Assembly: GCF_000159955.1 (NCBI RefSeq)
Contig: NZ_GG695975.1
Location: 112,895-164,875 of the forward strand
DNA length: 51,981 nucleotides
Origin: Paenibacillus sp. oral taxon 786 str. D14
Lineage (GTDB): Bacteria > Bacillota > Bacilli > Paenibacillales > Paenibacillaceae
Reading direction: 5' to 3'
The notes beneath the pieces are model-generated. The model made no database searches, had not been told where the DNA came from, and saw only the letters and a list, made by a program, of their open reading frames with translations. The position numbers and the translations under genes are program-made. Within the stretch, counting starts at the first letter, position 1. The number at the start of each line of letters is the position of its first letter. Shown in pieces: positions 23,904 to 33,635 of this stretch.

Positions 23904-23921
23904 TGTTCTTAATAAAGAACA
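23904..23921. promoter_or_regulatory. SinR-type operator B
   Basis: TGTTCTT-AATA-AAGAACA is a perfect 7-4-7 dyad. Its minus-strand half GTTCTTT matches the published SinR consensus GTTCTYT exactly. Confidence 0.7.
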
Positions 23922-23974
23922 TTTATCTATTGTTTTCTTTAAAAATCTGACTAATTCACGGGATTTCACGATTT

Positions 23975-23996
23975 ATTGTTCTCTATAAGAAACAAT
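23975..23996. promoter_or_regulatory. SinR-type operator C
   Basis: ATTGTTCTCTATAAGAAACA and following AT form a dyad with GTTCTCT (23978-23984), an exact GTTCTYT match. Together with A and B it forms an array between the divergent TapA-like operon and the riboswitch-sinI unit. Confidence 0.65.
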
Positions 23997-24126
23997 TCCT
24001 AGTACTTGACAAGCGGTGGTTCAATATGACAAGAACATTAGGGATTAAACAAAAAAAGCTAACCTTTTCGATGAAAACGGTATGCCGAACTTACGTGGAA
24101 TGACATACTTTTCAAATTTGAGACGT

Positions 24127-24132
24127 TATAAT
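24127..24132 (+). promoter_or_regulatory. -10 element of the riboswitch-sinI transcript
   Basis: TATAAT lies 48 bp upstream of the aptamer. No good -35 is visible at 17 bp; ATGACA (24100-24105) is 21 bp away, so an activator may be needed. Confidence 0.45.
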
Positions 24133-24179
24133 AAGTACCAAGATGCATACTGACTAAGGAGATCCATTGGCATCAGAAG

Positions 24180-24300
24180 CACCAGATAAGGGTAAACCTG
24201 TTGAAAAGCAGGGGCACAAAGTCTCAGATCTAAGGTAGGAATACTAAGATGGCTGGACTGCCTGGGGACAAAACCAAAAAAATGATCTTAGGAGGAGATT
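24180..24300 (+). ncRNA. c-di-GMP-I (GEMM-I) riboswitch in front of a sinI-type gene
   Basis: The aptamer core is recognisable: AAGGGTAAACC, a GAAA-capped P2 (CCTGTTGAAAAGCAGG), the tetraloop-receptor-like GGGGCACAAAGTC, and the 3' P3/P1 part CTAAGATGGCTGGACTGCC. The same elements occur in order in the second riboswitch at 49410. The middle G of AGGGTAAACC is the position that contacts c-di-GMP (G20 in Vc2), so c-di-GMP rather than cGAMP is expected. CTAAGAT inside P3 (24244-24250) can pair with ATCTTAG (24285-24291), which abuts the RBS AGGAGGAG. This suggests translational control; the sign (on or off) cannot be told from sequence alone. Confidence 0.82.
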
Positions 24301-24304
24301 GTTG

Positions 24305-24478
24305 TTGAAGAAGTCCGCCCAGGTTATTTCTTATGATCGGTTCCCCGGAAACGTTGACCCGGAATGGGTGATTTTGCTCGCCATGGCAAAGGAGGAGGGG
24401 GTCTCCATTGATGAGGTTCGGCGTTTTTTAGCCGGAGATCGCCCTTATTTAAAAGAGTGGTATTTACATAACAAATAG
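24305..24478 (+). CDS. sinI: SinI-type antirepressor
   Basis: This 57-residue protein starts at one of three tandem TTG codons (24299, 24302, 24305) after AGGAGGAGA; 24305 gives the usual spacing. The core NVDPEWVILLAMAKEEGVSI, then DEVRRFLAG, matches the SinI helical hook (D-EWV-L--AKE--IS-EEIR--L in B. subtilis). SinI binds SinR through this segment and releases matrix operons. It sits on the far side of the SinR operators from the TapA-like operon and directly under a c-di-GMP riboswitch, which is not the Bacillus arrangement. A terminator follows. Confidence 0.85.
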   Translation: MKKSAQVISYDRFPGNVDPEWVILLAMAKEEGVSIDEVRRFLAGDRPYLKEWYLHNK

Positions 24479-24501
24479 ATGATAAAGAAGAGGGAGTAAA
24501 G

Positions 24502-24530
24502 GGCCGCCCCATCAGGGGGACGGTTCTTTT
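24502..24530 (+). terminator. terminator of the sinI transcript
   Basis: GCCGCCCC and GGGGGACGGT pair around ATCA (24502-24523) with one mismatch, followed by TTCTTTTTT. Confidence 0.75.
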
Positions 24531-24680
24531 TTGTGCTTATTCCGGCGTAAAACATTGTCCCGGCGAGGCTCAGGAAGAAAAAGGGAGATTTTTGTAAGCT
24601 GGGGGCGATTCAGGACGGCGTCTTTTATGCTAAAATAGAGGAAGTCTATTTGTACGTGATAGGGAAGGAGCGATGAAGCC

Positions 24681-26231
24681 GTGCGCATGAACAACATGCT
24701 GCATTTTACCGAAAATCACCGTTATTGCGTATACCGTGACTTCGGACTCAGTCCCGTCGATGGCAAAATGCTAGGTTTGATCTATCAACCGATGGTCGGG
24801 GCGTTCGCGATTTCGCTGTACCGGCTGCTGGTAGAGCATGTTCCCCAGGAGCAGGTTGGATATTCGGACGTCGAGCAGCAGCGGAAGCTGTTCCTGACTC
24901 TTGGCCTCGATCCAAGCGAGAAAGGGCGGAAGTTTCTCATCGAGCAGACTTCCCGGTTGGAGGCGGTGGGGCTGCTTCAGACGAACCGGCTCTATGTTCC
25001 GGACAGCGACGATTATATCTACGAATATGAGCTTCAGGCACCGCTGGCGCCGGCGGAATTTTTCCGGACTCAGCACCTGACTTTGCTGCTACGAGACAAG
25101 ATCGGGAAATTCGCGGTCCTGTCTCTGCGGGAGCAGTTGTTCCGCGGAGAACCGGAGGCGTGGTCAGGGGTTGGCCTGAATAAGGAAAATATTACGGTTC
25201 CGTTCTATGAGATCTTTGAGCTGAACACCCATTCCATTGATTACGAGCTGGAGCAGGCGATTGCCGAGACGTCGATCGCCAGGCAGCCGGGGCTCAAGCT
25301 GGCTTTGGAAGAGGATGCGATCAACTATGCGGACATCATCCTGCGTTTTCCGCGTGAGTCCCAGAATCGCTCCTTCGTTGAGGCGCTTCGCTTTGACCCG
25401 GAAGGGATGGGCGTGGTGAATTATGTTGCCCGCAAGTACGATTTAAGCGTCCAGGATATTTGCCGGCTGCTGGATGAAGACGGCGTCTTTGATCCGGGCG
25501 GCGGGATTCTGCTGGATGCACTCCAGCACAAGGCCAACCTGCAGTTCCGCCAAGGCAAGCGCCGTCAGGAGGAACGCGAGGTAGCTTACGGCAAAATCGT
25601 CGCGTTGCGCGGCGAGGATCCGAAAGCGGCGGCCGCTTCCGCTCAAGCGGGGAACGTGGCCGAGGAGGTTGCGGTACAGATGGAGTATTACGTTGACGTA
25701 CCGCCGCAATTCCAAAGCAAATGCGATATTCACCAATATAATATGATGCTTCGCAATGAGCCGTATACCCGGTTACTGAAGACGTTCTTTCCGGGATCGA
25801 TTCCGGACAACCTGCTGGACATTTTTGAGAAAATCGATTTGAACTACAAGCTGCCCGGCGAAGTAATCAACGTACTGATCCATTATTTGATGTCTTTGCT
25901 CACTTCTGGCGGGGAGCAGCGGATCAATCGCAATTTCATCGATGCGATCGCAGCCAACATGCTGCTTAAGCAGATCAACACGTATGAGCAGGCCGTACAA
26001 TATATCCGCGACCAATCGAAGGTGAAGGAGAAGGTCAAGGAGAAGGCGGGCGGCGCCGCCTCCGGTGGAGGACGGGCGCGAACCTACGGCAGCCGGGGAG
26101 CGAAGCCGAAGCCGGAAATCCCGATTGTGGAACGGACTGGCCAGGAGACCGCCGTATCGGAAGAAGAATTTGCTGAGCTGATTAAGATGGCGGAACGCAT
26201 GCAATCCGGAAAGCATAAAAAAGAAGTCTGA
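24681..26231 (+). CDS. dnaB: replication initiation/primosomal protein DnaB
   Basis: This 516-residue protein is the Gram-positive DnaB (helicase-loading co-factor, not the hexameric helicase). The N-terminal winged-helix region (residues 15-110, FGLSPVDGKMLGLIYQPMVG, then AFAISLYRLL) and the C-terminal DnaD-like segment (GSIPDNLLDIFEKIDLNYKL, then PGEVINVLIHYLMS) are recognisable. The C-terminus is basic and Gly-rich. The GTG start 24681 has RBS AAGGAG at a suitable distance; ATG 24687 is the alternative. It acts with DnaD and DnaI to load the helicase at oriC and restart sites. It forms an operon with dnaI, as in Bacillus. Confidence 0.9.
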   Translation: MRMNNMLHFTENHRYCVYRDFGLSPVDGKMLGLIYQPMVGAFAISLYRLLVEHVPQEQVGYSDVEQQRKLFLTLGLDPSEKGRKFLIEQTSRLEAVGLLQTNRLYVPDSDDYIYEYELQAPLAPAEFFRTQHLTLLLRDKIGKFAVLSLREQLFRGEPEAWSGVGLNKENITVPFYEIFELNTHSIDYELEQAIAETSIARQPGLKLALEEDAINYADIILRFPRESQNRSFVEALRFDPEGMGVVNYVARKYDLSVQDICRLLDEDGVFDPGGGILLDALQHKANLQFRQGKRRQEEREVAYGKIVALRGEDPKAAAASAQAGNVAEEVAVQMEYYVDVPPQFQSKCDIHQYNMMLRNEPYTRLLKTFFPGSIPDNLLDIFEKIDLNYKLPGEVINVLIHYLMSLLTSGGEQRINRNFIDAIAANMLLKQINTYEQAVQYIRDQSKVKEKVKEKAGGAASGGGRARTYGSRGAKPKPEIPIVERTGQETAVSEEEFAELIKMAERMQSGKHKKEV

Positions 26232-26268
26232 ATCCGTTTAGGCTTGGGGAAGGAAGGTGACACAACCA

Positions 26269-27222
26269 ATGGAATCACTTGGGGAACTGCTTACGCAGAT
26301 GAAAAGCACGCAATTCAAACAACGCTCCGAGGAGCTGACCGCACGTCTGATGAATGACCCGCTGGTAAGGGAACTCCGGGACCAACATCCGGAGCTGGAA
26401 CAGGAGCAGCTGACGCGCGGGATGGCCAAGCTGTATCAATACATCAACGACAGCAAGCACTGCGCCAACTGCCCGGGCTTGGAGCAATGTCCCAACGATT
26501 TCCCCGGCCATTTCACGAAGCTGACGGTCGAGCAGGTGGGCGGGAGCCCGCAGCTTGTAGATCGTCAGGTGCCATGCCCCAAGCAACTGCAATATGAGCG
26601 CGAATTGTCCGTCAAGAAACGGATTCATAGCTTTTATGTGGATGAGCGGGCGCTGGAAGCCGGTTATGACGAAGTGGAAATCATGACGAAGGATGCCATG
26701 CGTGCGCCGGCGGTAGGGCAAGTGTTCCGCTATATTAATGAAACGAAGGAATCCGGCCTGCAAACGAAAGGGCTGTATCTGGAAGGTCCGTTTGGCACCG
26801 GCAAAACGTTCTTGATGTGCTATTTGCTGCACGAACTGGCCAAGGAAGGTTACTCCGGCGCCATCGTTTATATGCCGGAATTCGTGGAAGAGCTGAAGAG
26901 CATGCTGCAGGACAGCGACAAGCTGCGCGAAACGGTGGAAATGATGAAGCAGGTGGATCTGCTGATCTTTGACGATATCGGTGCAGAGAACCTGAATCCG
27001 TGGGTGCGCGACCATGTCATGGGCGCGATTTTGAATTATCGGATGAACCGGAAGCCCACGTTCTACACGTCAAACTATTCCTTGAGTGCGTTGGAGAAGC
27101 ATTTGAGCTTTACGAGCAAGGACGGGGAAGAGCGGCATAAGGGCCAACGGTTAATGGATCGGATTGCCCCGTTCGTGAACGTTGTTCAGGTGAATGGGAC
27201 GAATAAGCGCGGCCAAGCCTAA
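26269..27222 (+). CDS. dnaI: primosomal protein DnaI, helicase loader ATPase
   Basis: I chose ATG 26269, which aligns with known DnaI starts (MExLGxxL); GTG 26257 is an alternative. The product is 317 residues. The N-terminal zinc-binding domain contains CANCPGLEQCPNDF and a later conserved Cys in VPCPKQL. The AAA+ domain has Walker A GPFGTGKTFL (about residue 174), Walker B LLIFDDIGAE (about residue 229) and sensor-1-like TFYTSNYSL. It loads the replicative helicase with DnaB and DnaD. Confidence 0.92.
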   Translation: MESLGELLTQMKSTQFKQRSEELTARLMNDPLVRELRDQHPELEQEQLTRGMAKLYQYINDSKHCANCPGLEQCPNDFPGHFTKLTVEQVGGSPQLVDRQVPCPKQLQYERELSVKKRIHSFYVDERALEAGYDEVEIMTKDAMRAPAVGQVFRYINETKESGLQTKGLYLEGPFGTGKTFLMCYLLHELAKEGYSGAIVYMPEFVEELKSMLQDSDKLRETVEMMKQVDLLIFDDIGAENLNPWVRDHVMGAILNYRMNRKPTFYTSNYSLSALEKHLSFTSKDGEERHKGQRLMDRIAPFVNVVQVNGTNKRGQA

Positions 27223-27249
27223 TAACGGAATACTGCGGACAAAGATAAA

Positions 27250-27294
27250 GAGCCGAGCACATCCCTTATCGGGGGATCGCCTGGCTCTTTCGTT
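27250..27294 (+). terminator. terminator after dnaI
   Basis: AAAGAGCC and GGCTCTTT form the base of a hairpin with GATCCCCC/GGGGGATC-like pairing above. A T-containing tail follows. It also lies downstream of the converging small gene at 27316. Confidence 0.65.
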
Positions 27295-27315
27295 AATTCG
27301 AGGTCTGGTTACCGC

Positions 27316-27471
27316 CTAGCTGGCGATAAATTTAATGATGACCATGCCGAAGAAAATCACGATCATAAACGTCAACATGCCAAAAAAGCCGTTCATCAAA
27401 TCAAACAGATCGTTGCGGGGTTCTTCGTTGATATGCTGCCGCGGATCGTTCGCATGCGTGTTAGCATCCAT
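27316..27471 (-). CDS. YqzM-like single-helix membrane mini-protein
   Basis: This 51-residue protein has a polar N-terminal half and one membrane helix (residues 27-49, GFFGMLTFMIVIFFGMVIIK) ending FIAS. The RBS on the minus strand is GAGGAGG. Length and C-terminal GFF...FMIVxxxxxxIKFI pattern resemble YqzM of Bacillus. The function is unknown. Confidence 0.6.
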   Translation of the reverse strand: MDANTHANDPRQHINEEPRNDLFDLMNGFFGMLTFMIVIFFGMVIIKFIAS

Positions 27472-27616
27472 GGCGACGGGCCTCCTCAGGAAATTATCGT
27501 CTCGTCAATGAAATATGTCATAGACAATCCGTTTTCAGGTTATTCTTAGTATAACCAAACTTTTTTCGTTTTGTAAAGAAGGCGTTACCATACACTTTCT
27601 TTTTTTCAGTGTAGTG

Positions 27617-27625
27617 TGGTATAAT
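27617..27625 (+). promoter_or_regulatory. extended -10 promoter of trxA
   Basis: TGGTATAAT carries the TGn extension and a perfect -10, about 120 bp upstream of the trxA start. The intervening leader contains T-rich tracts but no clear riboswitch. Confidence 0.55.
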
Positions 27626-27743
27626 GAGTTCGGCAACAGCTTTTTGGGCTGACTGCTCCAATTTTTTTGTCTAACTATCCAGTTGTTCGCGCTTGTGTCA
27701 CTAAAGTGCCAGGCCGGGCAACCCAAATAAGGAGGAAATTATC

Positions 27744-28061
27744 ATGGCTATCGTGAACGTATCCGATCAGTCCTTCAATGCTGAAATCGAAGGACAAGGT
27801 CCGGTTCTTGTTGATTTTTGGGCTCCATGGTGCGGCCCTTGCAAAATGATCGCTCCGATTCTGGAGGAGCTGGATGCAGAAGTAGGTGACTCCGTGAAGA
27901 TCGCCAAGCTGAACGTGGATGATAACCCGGAAACAGCTTCCCGTTTCGGCGTGATGAGCATTCCTACACTGATCCTGTTCAAAGACGGTCAACCGGTCGA
28001 TAAAATCGTCGGATTGAACTCGAAGGATACGCTGAAGAACCTGATCGCTAAACATCAATAA
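27744..28061 (+). CDS. trxA: thioredoxin TrxA
   Basis: This 105-residue protein has the catalytic WCGPCK motif at residues 28-33, preceded by VLVDFWAP and followed by the cis-proline segment SIPTLILFKDG. It reduces disulfides in the cytosol with thioredoxin reductase. RBS is AAGGAGGAAA. The length is standard. Confidence 0.96.
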   Translation: MAIVNVSDQSFNAEIEGQGPVLVDFWAPWCGPCKMIAPILEELDAEVGDSVKIAKLNVDDNPETASRFGVMSIPTLILFKDGQPVDKIVGLNSKDTLKNLIAKHQ

Positions 28062-28098
28062 TCCAGACGATCAGGCGCGTCGCTTGACGCCTTGGATG

Positions 28099-28128
28099 AC
28101 GCCTCCGGTTTGGGCCGGAGGCGTTTTC
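28099..28128 (+). terminator. trxA terminator
   Basis: ACGCCTCCGG (28099-28108) pairs perfectly with CCGGAGGCGT (28115-28124) around TTTGGG, followed by TTTTC. Confidence 0.85.
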
Positions 28129-28163
28129 TGCGTTAACTTGGCGTGGAGAAAGGAGGAGGAAGC

Positions 28164-30023
28164 TTGGACACATCGGCCAATGAAACGTTAAGTTACGAGA
28201 AAGCGATGGAGCGAATCCAACATAAACTGGCGCTGCTGCCCGATTCCCCGGGTTGTTACTTAATGAAGAACAAAGACGGTAAGATCATTTACGTCGGCAA
28301 AGCCAAGGTGCTGAAGAACCGGGTCCGTTCCTATTTTACAGGCAGCCATAACGGGAAAACCCAGCTGCTCGTATCCGAGATCCGCGACTTCGAATACATC
28401 GTGACCGCGAGCAATATGGAAGCACTGATCCTGGAATGTAACCTGATTAAAGAACATCATCCGCGTTACAATATCCTCCTGAAGGATGACAAGACTTTCC
28501 CCTATATCAAAATTACGAATGAACCGCATCCCCGGCTGGAAGTGACCCGGCGGGTGCTTAAAGATAAAGCAAAATATTTTGGTCCGTATCCGAACGCCTA
28601 CGCGGCTCAGCAAACGAAGAAGCTGCTCGACCGCATGTATCCGCTGCGCAAATGCAATGTGATGCCGAAGGAAGTGTGCTTGTATTATCACATCGGCCAG
28701 TGCTTGGCGCCTTGCGTGCATGAGGTGGAGAAGGAAACGTACGAGAAGATGACTCAAGAAATTGTTTCGTTCCTTAGCGGCGGGCATGAGGAGATCAAGA
28801 AAGAGCTGGAGCGCAAAATGCACGAGGCGGCCGAAGCCTTGCAATTCGAGCGGGCCAAGGAACTGCGCGACCAAATCATCAACATCGATGCGCTGATGGA
28901 GAAGCAGAAGATTACGGTGACCGATGCGAAGGACCGCGACGTGTTTGGGTATGCCGTAGACAAGGGCTGGATGTGCGTACAGATTCTGTACATGCGTCAG
29001 GGAAAAATGATCGAACGGCATGCGTCGGTCTTTCCGTTTTACGGCGACGCCTACGGCGATTTTATGTCCTACGTGACGCAGTATTACAGCGATAACCCGG
29101 CTTTGCCGCAGGAGATTCTGCTGCCGGAGAAGCCGGAGGATCAAGAGGAGGCCGGCGCGCTCGATGCTCCAACCGCCTTGCAGGAATGGCTGGGGGTGAA
29201 GACGCTGGTGCCGCAACGCGGCTTAAAGCGGCAAATGACCAAAATGGCCGAGGAGAACGCGCGCGTGACGCTGGACGAGAAGTTCCGCCTGATCGAACGG
29301 GATGAGGAACGCACCTCGAAGGCGGCCGAGAACCTCGGCAAAGCGATTGGCCTGGAGTCGGTGTCGCGGATCGAAGCGTTTGATAACTCCAACATCCAAG
29401 GGTCGAACCCGGTCTCAGCCATGGTGGTGTTCATTGACGGCAAGCCGGCCAAGAAGGAATACCGCAAATATAAAGTAAAAACCGTGAAGGGCCCGGACGA
29501 TTACGAGACGATGCGCGAGGTCATCCGCCGTCGCTATGAGCGGGTGCTGAAGGAGAATTTACCGCGGCCTGACCTAATCGTGGTCGACGGAGGCAAGGGG
29601 CAGATCTCTGCGGCTACCGATGTGCTGGAGAACGAGCTGGGCCTACACATCCCGGTATGCGGCCTCGTGAAGGACGCCAAGCATAAAACCGCACAGCTGA
29701 TGGCGTTTGATCCGCCGGAGCCGGTTTATCTGCCGCGCGACAGCCAGGAGTTCTACCTGCTGCAGCGGATTCAGGACGAGGTGCACCGCTTCGCCATTTC
29801 GTTCCATCGCGAACAGCGGGCCAAGTCGATGGTCGCCTCACGGCTGGACTCGATCCCCGGCATCGGGGAGAAACGCCGGAAGGCGCTGCTTAAGCACTTT
29901 GGATCGCTGAAAAAAATTAAAGAGGCCTCCGTCGAAGACTTTCGGCCTCTTTCTATCGGGGATAAATTAGCCCGTCAAATCCTTAATGCCCTTCGGGACG
30001 AAGATCCGCCAGAGGAGTCATAA
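28164..30023 (+). CDS. uvrC: excinuclease ABC subunit C
   Basis: I chose TTG 28164 (RBS AAGGAGGAGG), giving 619 residues; GTG 28143 lies before the RBS. The N-terminal GIY-YIG nuclease ([15 protein letters not shown], then [15 protein letters not shown]) makes the 3' incision. The UVR helical hairpin ([20 protein letters not shown], then [10 protein letters not shown]) binds UvrB. The RNase-H-like domain ([20 protein letters not shown] and VVDGGKGQ) makes the 5' incision. The C-terminus has a helix-hairpin-helix ([17 protein letters not shown]). The 3' end overlaps the converging protease gene by 41 bp. Confidence 0.95.
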   Translation: MDTSANETLSYEKAMERIQHKLALLPDSPGCYLMKNKDGKIIYVGKAKVLKNRVRSYFTGSHNGKTQLLVSEIRDFEYIVTASNMEALILECNLIKEHHPRYNILLKDDKTFPYIKITNEPHPRLEVTRRVLKDKAKYFGPYPNAYAAQQTKKLLDRMYPLRKCNVMPKEVCLYYHIGQCLAPCVHEVEKETYEKMTQEIVSFLSGGHEEIKKELERKMHEAAEALQFERAKELRDQIINIDALMEKQKITVTDAKDRDVFGYAVDKGWMCVQILYMRQGKMIERHASVFPFYGDAYGDFMSYVTQYYSDNPALPQEILLPEKPEDQEEAGALDAPTALQEWLGVKTLVPQRGLKRQMTKMAEENARVTLDEKFRLIERDEERTSKAAENLGKAIGLESVSRIEAFDNSNIQGSNPVSAMVVFIDGKPAKKEYRKYKVKTVKGPDDYETMREVIRRRYERVLKENLPRPDLIVVDGGKGQISAATDVLENELGLHIPVCGLVKDAKHKTAQLMAFDPPEPVYLPRDSQEFYLLQRIQDEVHRFAISFHREQRAKSMVASRLDSIPGIGEKRRKALLKHFGSLKKIKEASVEDFRPLSIGDKLARQILNALRDEDPPEES

Positions 30024-31731
30024 CATACGGCTCCTCTTTTTGTTGCGGCGTCGGGGTCTTCCGCTCCTTGCTTGGCGGGTTAAACAAGTAAATCACATAC
30101 GCAACGATCGCCGGCAAGGCGATGTAGAACAACCCGGCGACGATGTTCAGCGCTCCGCCCATAAACATCAGGCTCAGCGACATCAGGATGCTGTCGAAGA
30201 TGACGTGCGAGAAGACAACGGTCGCGAAGCCGTAGCGCAGGAACACGAAGCTGAACAGCAGTCCGATAAAGGTTAATTCGATCGGGCGCGAAATGACCGG
30301 ATAAATCGGATACAACGTGTGGCCAAACGCCCAGATTAAGGTCGACAGCAGGCAGGCGACAAAGGTGCTGCGGAACATTTTCTTCAGCATTGGGATCCCG
30401 AACAAGCGATACACCGCTTCTTCTCCGATCCCTGCCACCCAAGCCAGCAGCGGAAACAATAGCGGGTACACCATGTTGTAAGGCGATTGCGTCGCATCGG
30501 TCGTGGACCAGGTATGAATCGTTTGCTCTAAAATGAAGAAAACAACGGATTGAACGCCTAACAGGATCAATGCCCAGGCATACCCGTCAGCCACGGAGGT
30601 CAGGATGGAACGGCCGTACCCTTCTTCCCGTGATCGCGCCCACAAGTTGATGCCGTTCTTCCGCCACAGTCCATCGCCGCCCACCAGCGAGAAGTACACG
30701 GAAGCGGCGAGGAACAACGTCACCAGACCTTGGAAGAAGAGGCCAAAGATGAGCACGCCGGATTCAAGACCGTCTTTTTGGAACACGGGGATCATGTTGA
30801 TCGTTCCAATCGTGGATAGCACGAAGTAAGCCGAAGCCAGGAAAATACCCCGCTTAAACGAGGTATGGGCCCGCGTCAGCGCGCTGTAGACGATCGCCAG
30901 AATCGCCAGCACGAACGTCAACAGGGCGTATCCGGCATAGGTGAGCCAGCTGGCGATTTTCGTCTGTCCGGCGACGTAGTCCTGATGAGCCTGCGGTACG
31001 GTAAAATAGCTCTCCAACGAGGAAACCTTGCCGTATTCGAAGCTGAGCTTGATTTCCGCTTGCGATTCGCCTAACGTGTAGCCATTGATATGGTAGAGGA
31101 GGCCCACATCCCCTTCACCGGAGGCCAGCTCCAGATCGCTTGGTTTAAATCCAAAGGCGTTCAGGTAAGGCTGTGCCAGCTCTTCTTTCTCCGCTAACGT
31201 TAAATCCCCCTCCCATGCCTTCATGGAATCGGTGGTTTCCGATCCTACATTAAGCATCATCTGCTTGGTGGCGTTGCTGGAGGAACTGATCTCCTCGAAG
31301 CCGACGACTTGACCGGTGGTCATATGGACATCCACGGTCACGGCGCTTAACGATTCGGTGGGGTCCGTGTAACGGACGCGAAATACGTCATATGGAAATT
31401 GCTTGTCATACGTTTTTAAGTATGGGGCGAGCAGATCGGCTTTGGTTAAGTAACCAAACAGATCGGAACGCGTTTCGTATGTAATCAATGCTTTATCCTT
31501 CGTGGGATTCGGCAGGTCGATCCCAAGTACGGATTGGACAAATTCACTTGCATGGGCAGCTGCTTCCGGTTTGCTGATCACCTCATTTGCTTGCTGCAGC
31601 TGCAAGGACTCCGAATCGGTGGTCGGAAACAGTTGAACGGCGACGAACACAATGAATCCTAGGGCGGCCAGCAGCCACAGATTTTTGGTCTTCATCCTGC
31701 GGCGGCCATTTGACGTCAAAGGGGAACTCAC
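29983..31731 (-). CDS. CPBP family intramembrane metalloprotease
   Basis: I chose GTG 31731 (RBS AAGGAG 8 bp upstream), giving 582 residues; TTG 31737 is too close to the RBS. After a membrane anchor (residues 17-33) comes a large extracytoplasmic domain (about 40-255), then a polytopic C-terminal domain with the CPBP (Abi) motifs: EEAVYR (motif 1, EExxxR), FGHTLYP (motif 2) and FSHVIFD (motif 3, HxxxD). This family includes CAAX-type proteases and bacteriocin-immunity proteins. The large N-terminal sensor-like domain is uncommon in minimal members. Its 3' end overlaps uvrC. Confidence 0.85.
   Translation of the reverse strand: MSSPLTSNGRRRMKTKNLWLLAALGFIVFVAVQLFPTTDSESLQLQQANEVISKPEAAAHASEFVQSVLGIDLPNPTKDKALITYETRSDLFGYLTKADLLAPYLKTYDKQFPYDVFRVRYTDPTESLSAVTVDVHMTTGQVVGFEEISSSSNATKQMMLNVGSETTDSMKAWEGDLTLAEKEELAQPYLNAFGFKPSDLELASGEGDVGLLYHINGYTLGESQAEIKLSFEYGKVSSLESYFTVPQAHQDYVAGQTKIASWLTYAGYALLTFVLAILAIVYSALTRAHTSFKRGIFLASAYFVLSTIGTINMIPVFQKDGLESGVLIFGLFFQGLVTLFLAASVYFSLVGGDGLWRKNGINLWARSREEGYGRSILTSVADGYAWALILLGVQSVVFFILEQTIHTWSTTDATQSPYNMVYPLLFPLLAWVAGIGEEAVYRLFGIPMLKKMFRSTFVACLLSTLIWAFGHTLYPIYPVISRPIELTFIGLLFSFVFLRYGFATVVFSHVIFDSILMSLSLMFMGGALNIVAGLFYIALPAIVAYVIYLFNPPSKERKTPTPQQKEEPYVMTPLADLRPEGH
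30011..30041 (+). terminator. uvrC terminator inside the converging gene
   Basis: AGAGGAG (30011-30017) pairs with CTCCTCT (30031-30037), followed by TTTT. It overlaps the uvrC stop and lies inside the 3' end of the protease gene. Confidence 0.7.
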
Positions 31732-31986
31732 TCGCAAAACTCCTTTGTTATTAAGTTGAATGAAATCGGGAACACGTACTCTTCTTATATTATGAGGTAT
31801 GTTTTTCCCTCAAGTACGTCAAAGTAAAGATAACACAGCTATCCCCCCTGCGCCAGACGGAGGGCAAAATTGACGAGAAACGGCAAAAACTTCGGCAAGT
31901 CTACGCATCATTTAGATTGGGGGCGAACTTAATCTGCACAATCCCTGATTTCGTCCTTTTCTGGTCTTTTTCTTGAAAATAGAGCT

Positions 31987-32015
31987 TTGTGGCGGGACGG
32001 AATAAGGGATATAAT
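31987..32015 (+). promoter_or_regulatory. promoter of the ktrB riboswitch transcript
   Basis: TTGTGG (31987-31992) and TATAAT (32010-32015) are separated by 17 bp. Transcription would start about 25-30 bp before the c-di-AMP aptamer. Confidence 0.7.
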
Positions 32016-32050
32016 CCATTTGACGAAAAATGATTGAAAACAATTGAAAA

Positions 32051-32246
32051 GATTGGCCGAATTTCGCAATGAAAACGGGGGAACCGTATATTTTGGGGTG
32101 AATTTCACGGAGCTTCAACTCCCAGCAAGGGGATATGTTCCGCGAATAGGGCAACTGGGCATGTCCGAATCCGTCAGCTAACCTCGTAGGCCTGTGCATC
32201 AGGAACCAAACACCGAAAGGCATTGGATTTCCAGTGCTTTTTTTCT
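32051..32246 (+). ncRNA. c-di-AMP (ydaO/yuaA-type) riboswitch with intrinsic terminator
   Basis: The conserved ydaO blocks appear in order: GGGGGAACC, TTGGGGTGAATTT, ATAGGGCAACT, and TCCGAATCCGTCAGCTAACC followed by TCGTAGGC. After the aptamer, GCATTGGA and TCCAGTGC form a stem followed by TTTTTTTC (about 32221-32246), a classic expression-platform terminator. In Bacillus this class shuts off KtrAB K+ uptake when c-di-AMP is high. The ktrB gene lies 38 bp downstream. Confidence 0.92.
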
Positions 32247-32283
32247 TTTGTGTTTTTTTCAGAACGATGATGAGGTGAACGCG

Positions 32284-33618
32284 TTGCATACCAAGAAAAT
32301 TAACCTTTCTCCGCCGCAGATATTGGTGACTGGGTTTGCGATCATTATTTTGCTGGGTGCGCTACTGCTCATGCTGCCGATTTCCAGTACGACCGGGGAA
32401 ACACTCCCGTTCGTCGACGCACTGTTCACGGCTACTTCAGCAACCTGTGTTACGGGGTTGGTCGTGGTTGATACCGGGACCTATTTTTCAACCTTTGGAC
32501 AAGTCGTGATCGTCCTGCTGATCCAGATTGGGGGGCTTGGGTTTATGACCATGGCCACTTTGTTCTCCCTTGTCCTGAAACGAAAAATATCGCTAAAAGA
32601 CCGTCTCATCCTCCAAGAAGCGATGAACCAAAACTCTGTGGAAGGAATCGTACGGTTAATCCGCAAAGTTCTGTTGTATTCGCTCGTTATTGAATCCAGT
32701 GCGGCGCTGATGTTTGCGATTCGATGGTCATTCGATATGCCGATTGGTAGGGCGCTGTATTTCGGAGTTTGGCACGCGGTCTCGATGTTCAATAATGCAG
32801 GGTTTGACCTGTTTGGTGAATATCAAAGCTTCACGAAGTACGTTGCTGATCCGATCGTGAACTTCGTTGCGATGTTTCTGATCGTCTCGGGCGGGATCGG
32901 ATTTATCGTACTGTCCGACGTATTCGAGTTTCGGAAGCGGCGGAAGCTGTCGTTGCATTCGAAGGTGGTATTGTCGATGACGTCGGTGCTGATCGTGATC
33001 GGGGCGTTAGTCATTTTCATCTTTGAGTTCACGAACTCGCGTACGCTTGCTCAGCTCAGTTGGAGCGGCAAGATCTGGGGTTCGTTTTTCCAATCGGTGA
33101 CGCCGCGTACGGCGGGAGCCAACACGCTGGATATTGGGTCATTACGGCAGGCAACGCAATTCTTCATGATCATCCTGATGTTTATCGGGGCCTCCCCAGG
33201 CTCTACGGGGGGCGGAATTAAGACGACCACATTTACGATTCTGGTCGGCTCGGTTGGTTCGATGATTCGCGGAAGGACTGACCTAGTCCTGTTCAGGTAC
33301 CGGATGGCCGGGGAACGGGTCTTTAAGGCGCTTACGATCACGATGCTTGCCTTATTCCTGGTCTTAGCAGTGGCAATGGTATTGTCTACCACGGAGGACG
33401 CGAGCTTTTTATCGATTTTGTTTGAAACCACTTCGGCTTTCGGCACGGTCGGACTTACGATGGGGTTGACGGGGAAACTAACGGTTATCGGTAAAATTAT
33501 CATCAGCTTCACCATGTTCGCCGGTCGGCTCGGGCCGCTGACGCTTGCTTATGCGCTCGGTCCGAAGAAAGGAAAAGAGCTGTACCGCCATCCAGAAGGC
33601 AAAATCATTATTGGATAA
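32284..33618 (+). CDS. ktrB: KtrB, potassium uptake transmembrane subunit
   Basis: I chose TTG 32284 rather than the upstream in-frame ATG 32194, which lies in the riboswitch. The 444-residue product is a TrkH/KtrB-type four-repeat MPM protein. Selectivity-loop motifs are visible, such as TSATCVTGLVVVDTG (about residue 53), FNNAGFDLFG, TPRTAGANTLD and TSAFGTVGLTMGLTG. It forms a dimer with an octameric KtrA ring for Na+-dependent K+ uptake. The next gene, ktrA, starts 17 bp after its stop. Confidence 0.92.
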   Translation: MHTKKINLSPPQILVTGFAIIILLGALLLMLPISSTTGETLPFVDALFTATSATCVTGLVVVDTGTYFSTFGQVVIVLLIQIGGLGFMTMATLFSLVLKRKISLKDRLILQEAMNQNSVEGIVRLIRKVLLYSLVIESSAALMFAIRWSFDMPIGRALYFGVWHAVSMFNNAGFDLFGEYQSFTKYVADPIVNFVAMFLIVSGGIGFIVLSDVFEFRKRRKLSLHSKVVLSMTSVLIVIGALVIFIFEFTNSRTLAQLSWSGKIWGSFFQSVTPRTAGANTLDIGSLRQATQFFMIILMFIGASPGSTGGGIKTTTFTILVGSVGSMIRGRTDLVLFRYRMAGERVFKALTITMLALFLVLAVAMVLSTTEDASFLSILFETTSAFGTVGLTMGLTGKLTVIGKIIISFTMFAGRLGPLTLAYALGPKKGKELYRHPEGKIIIG

Positions 33619-33635
33619 GGGGAAAACGGGCAAAA

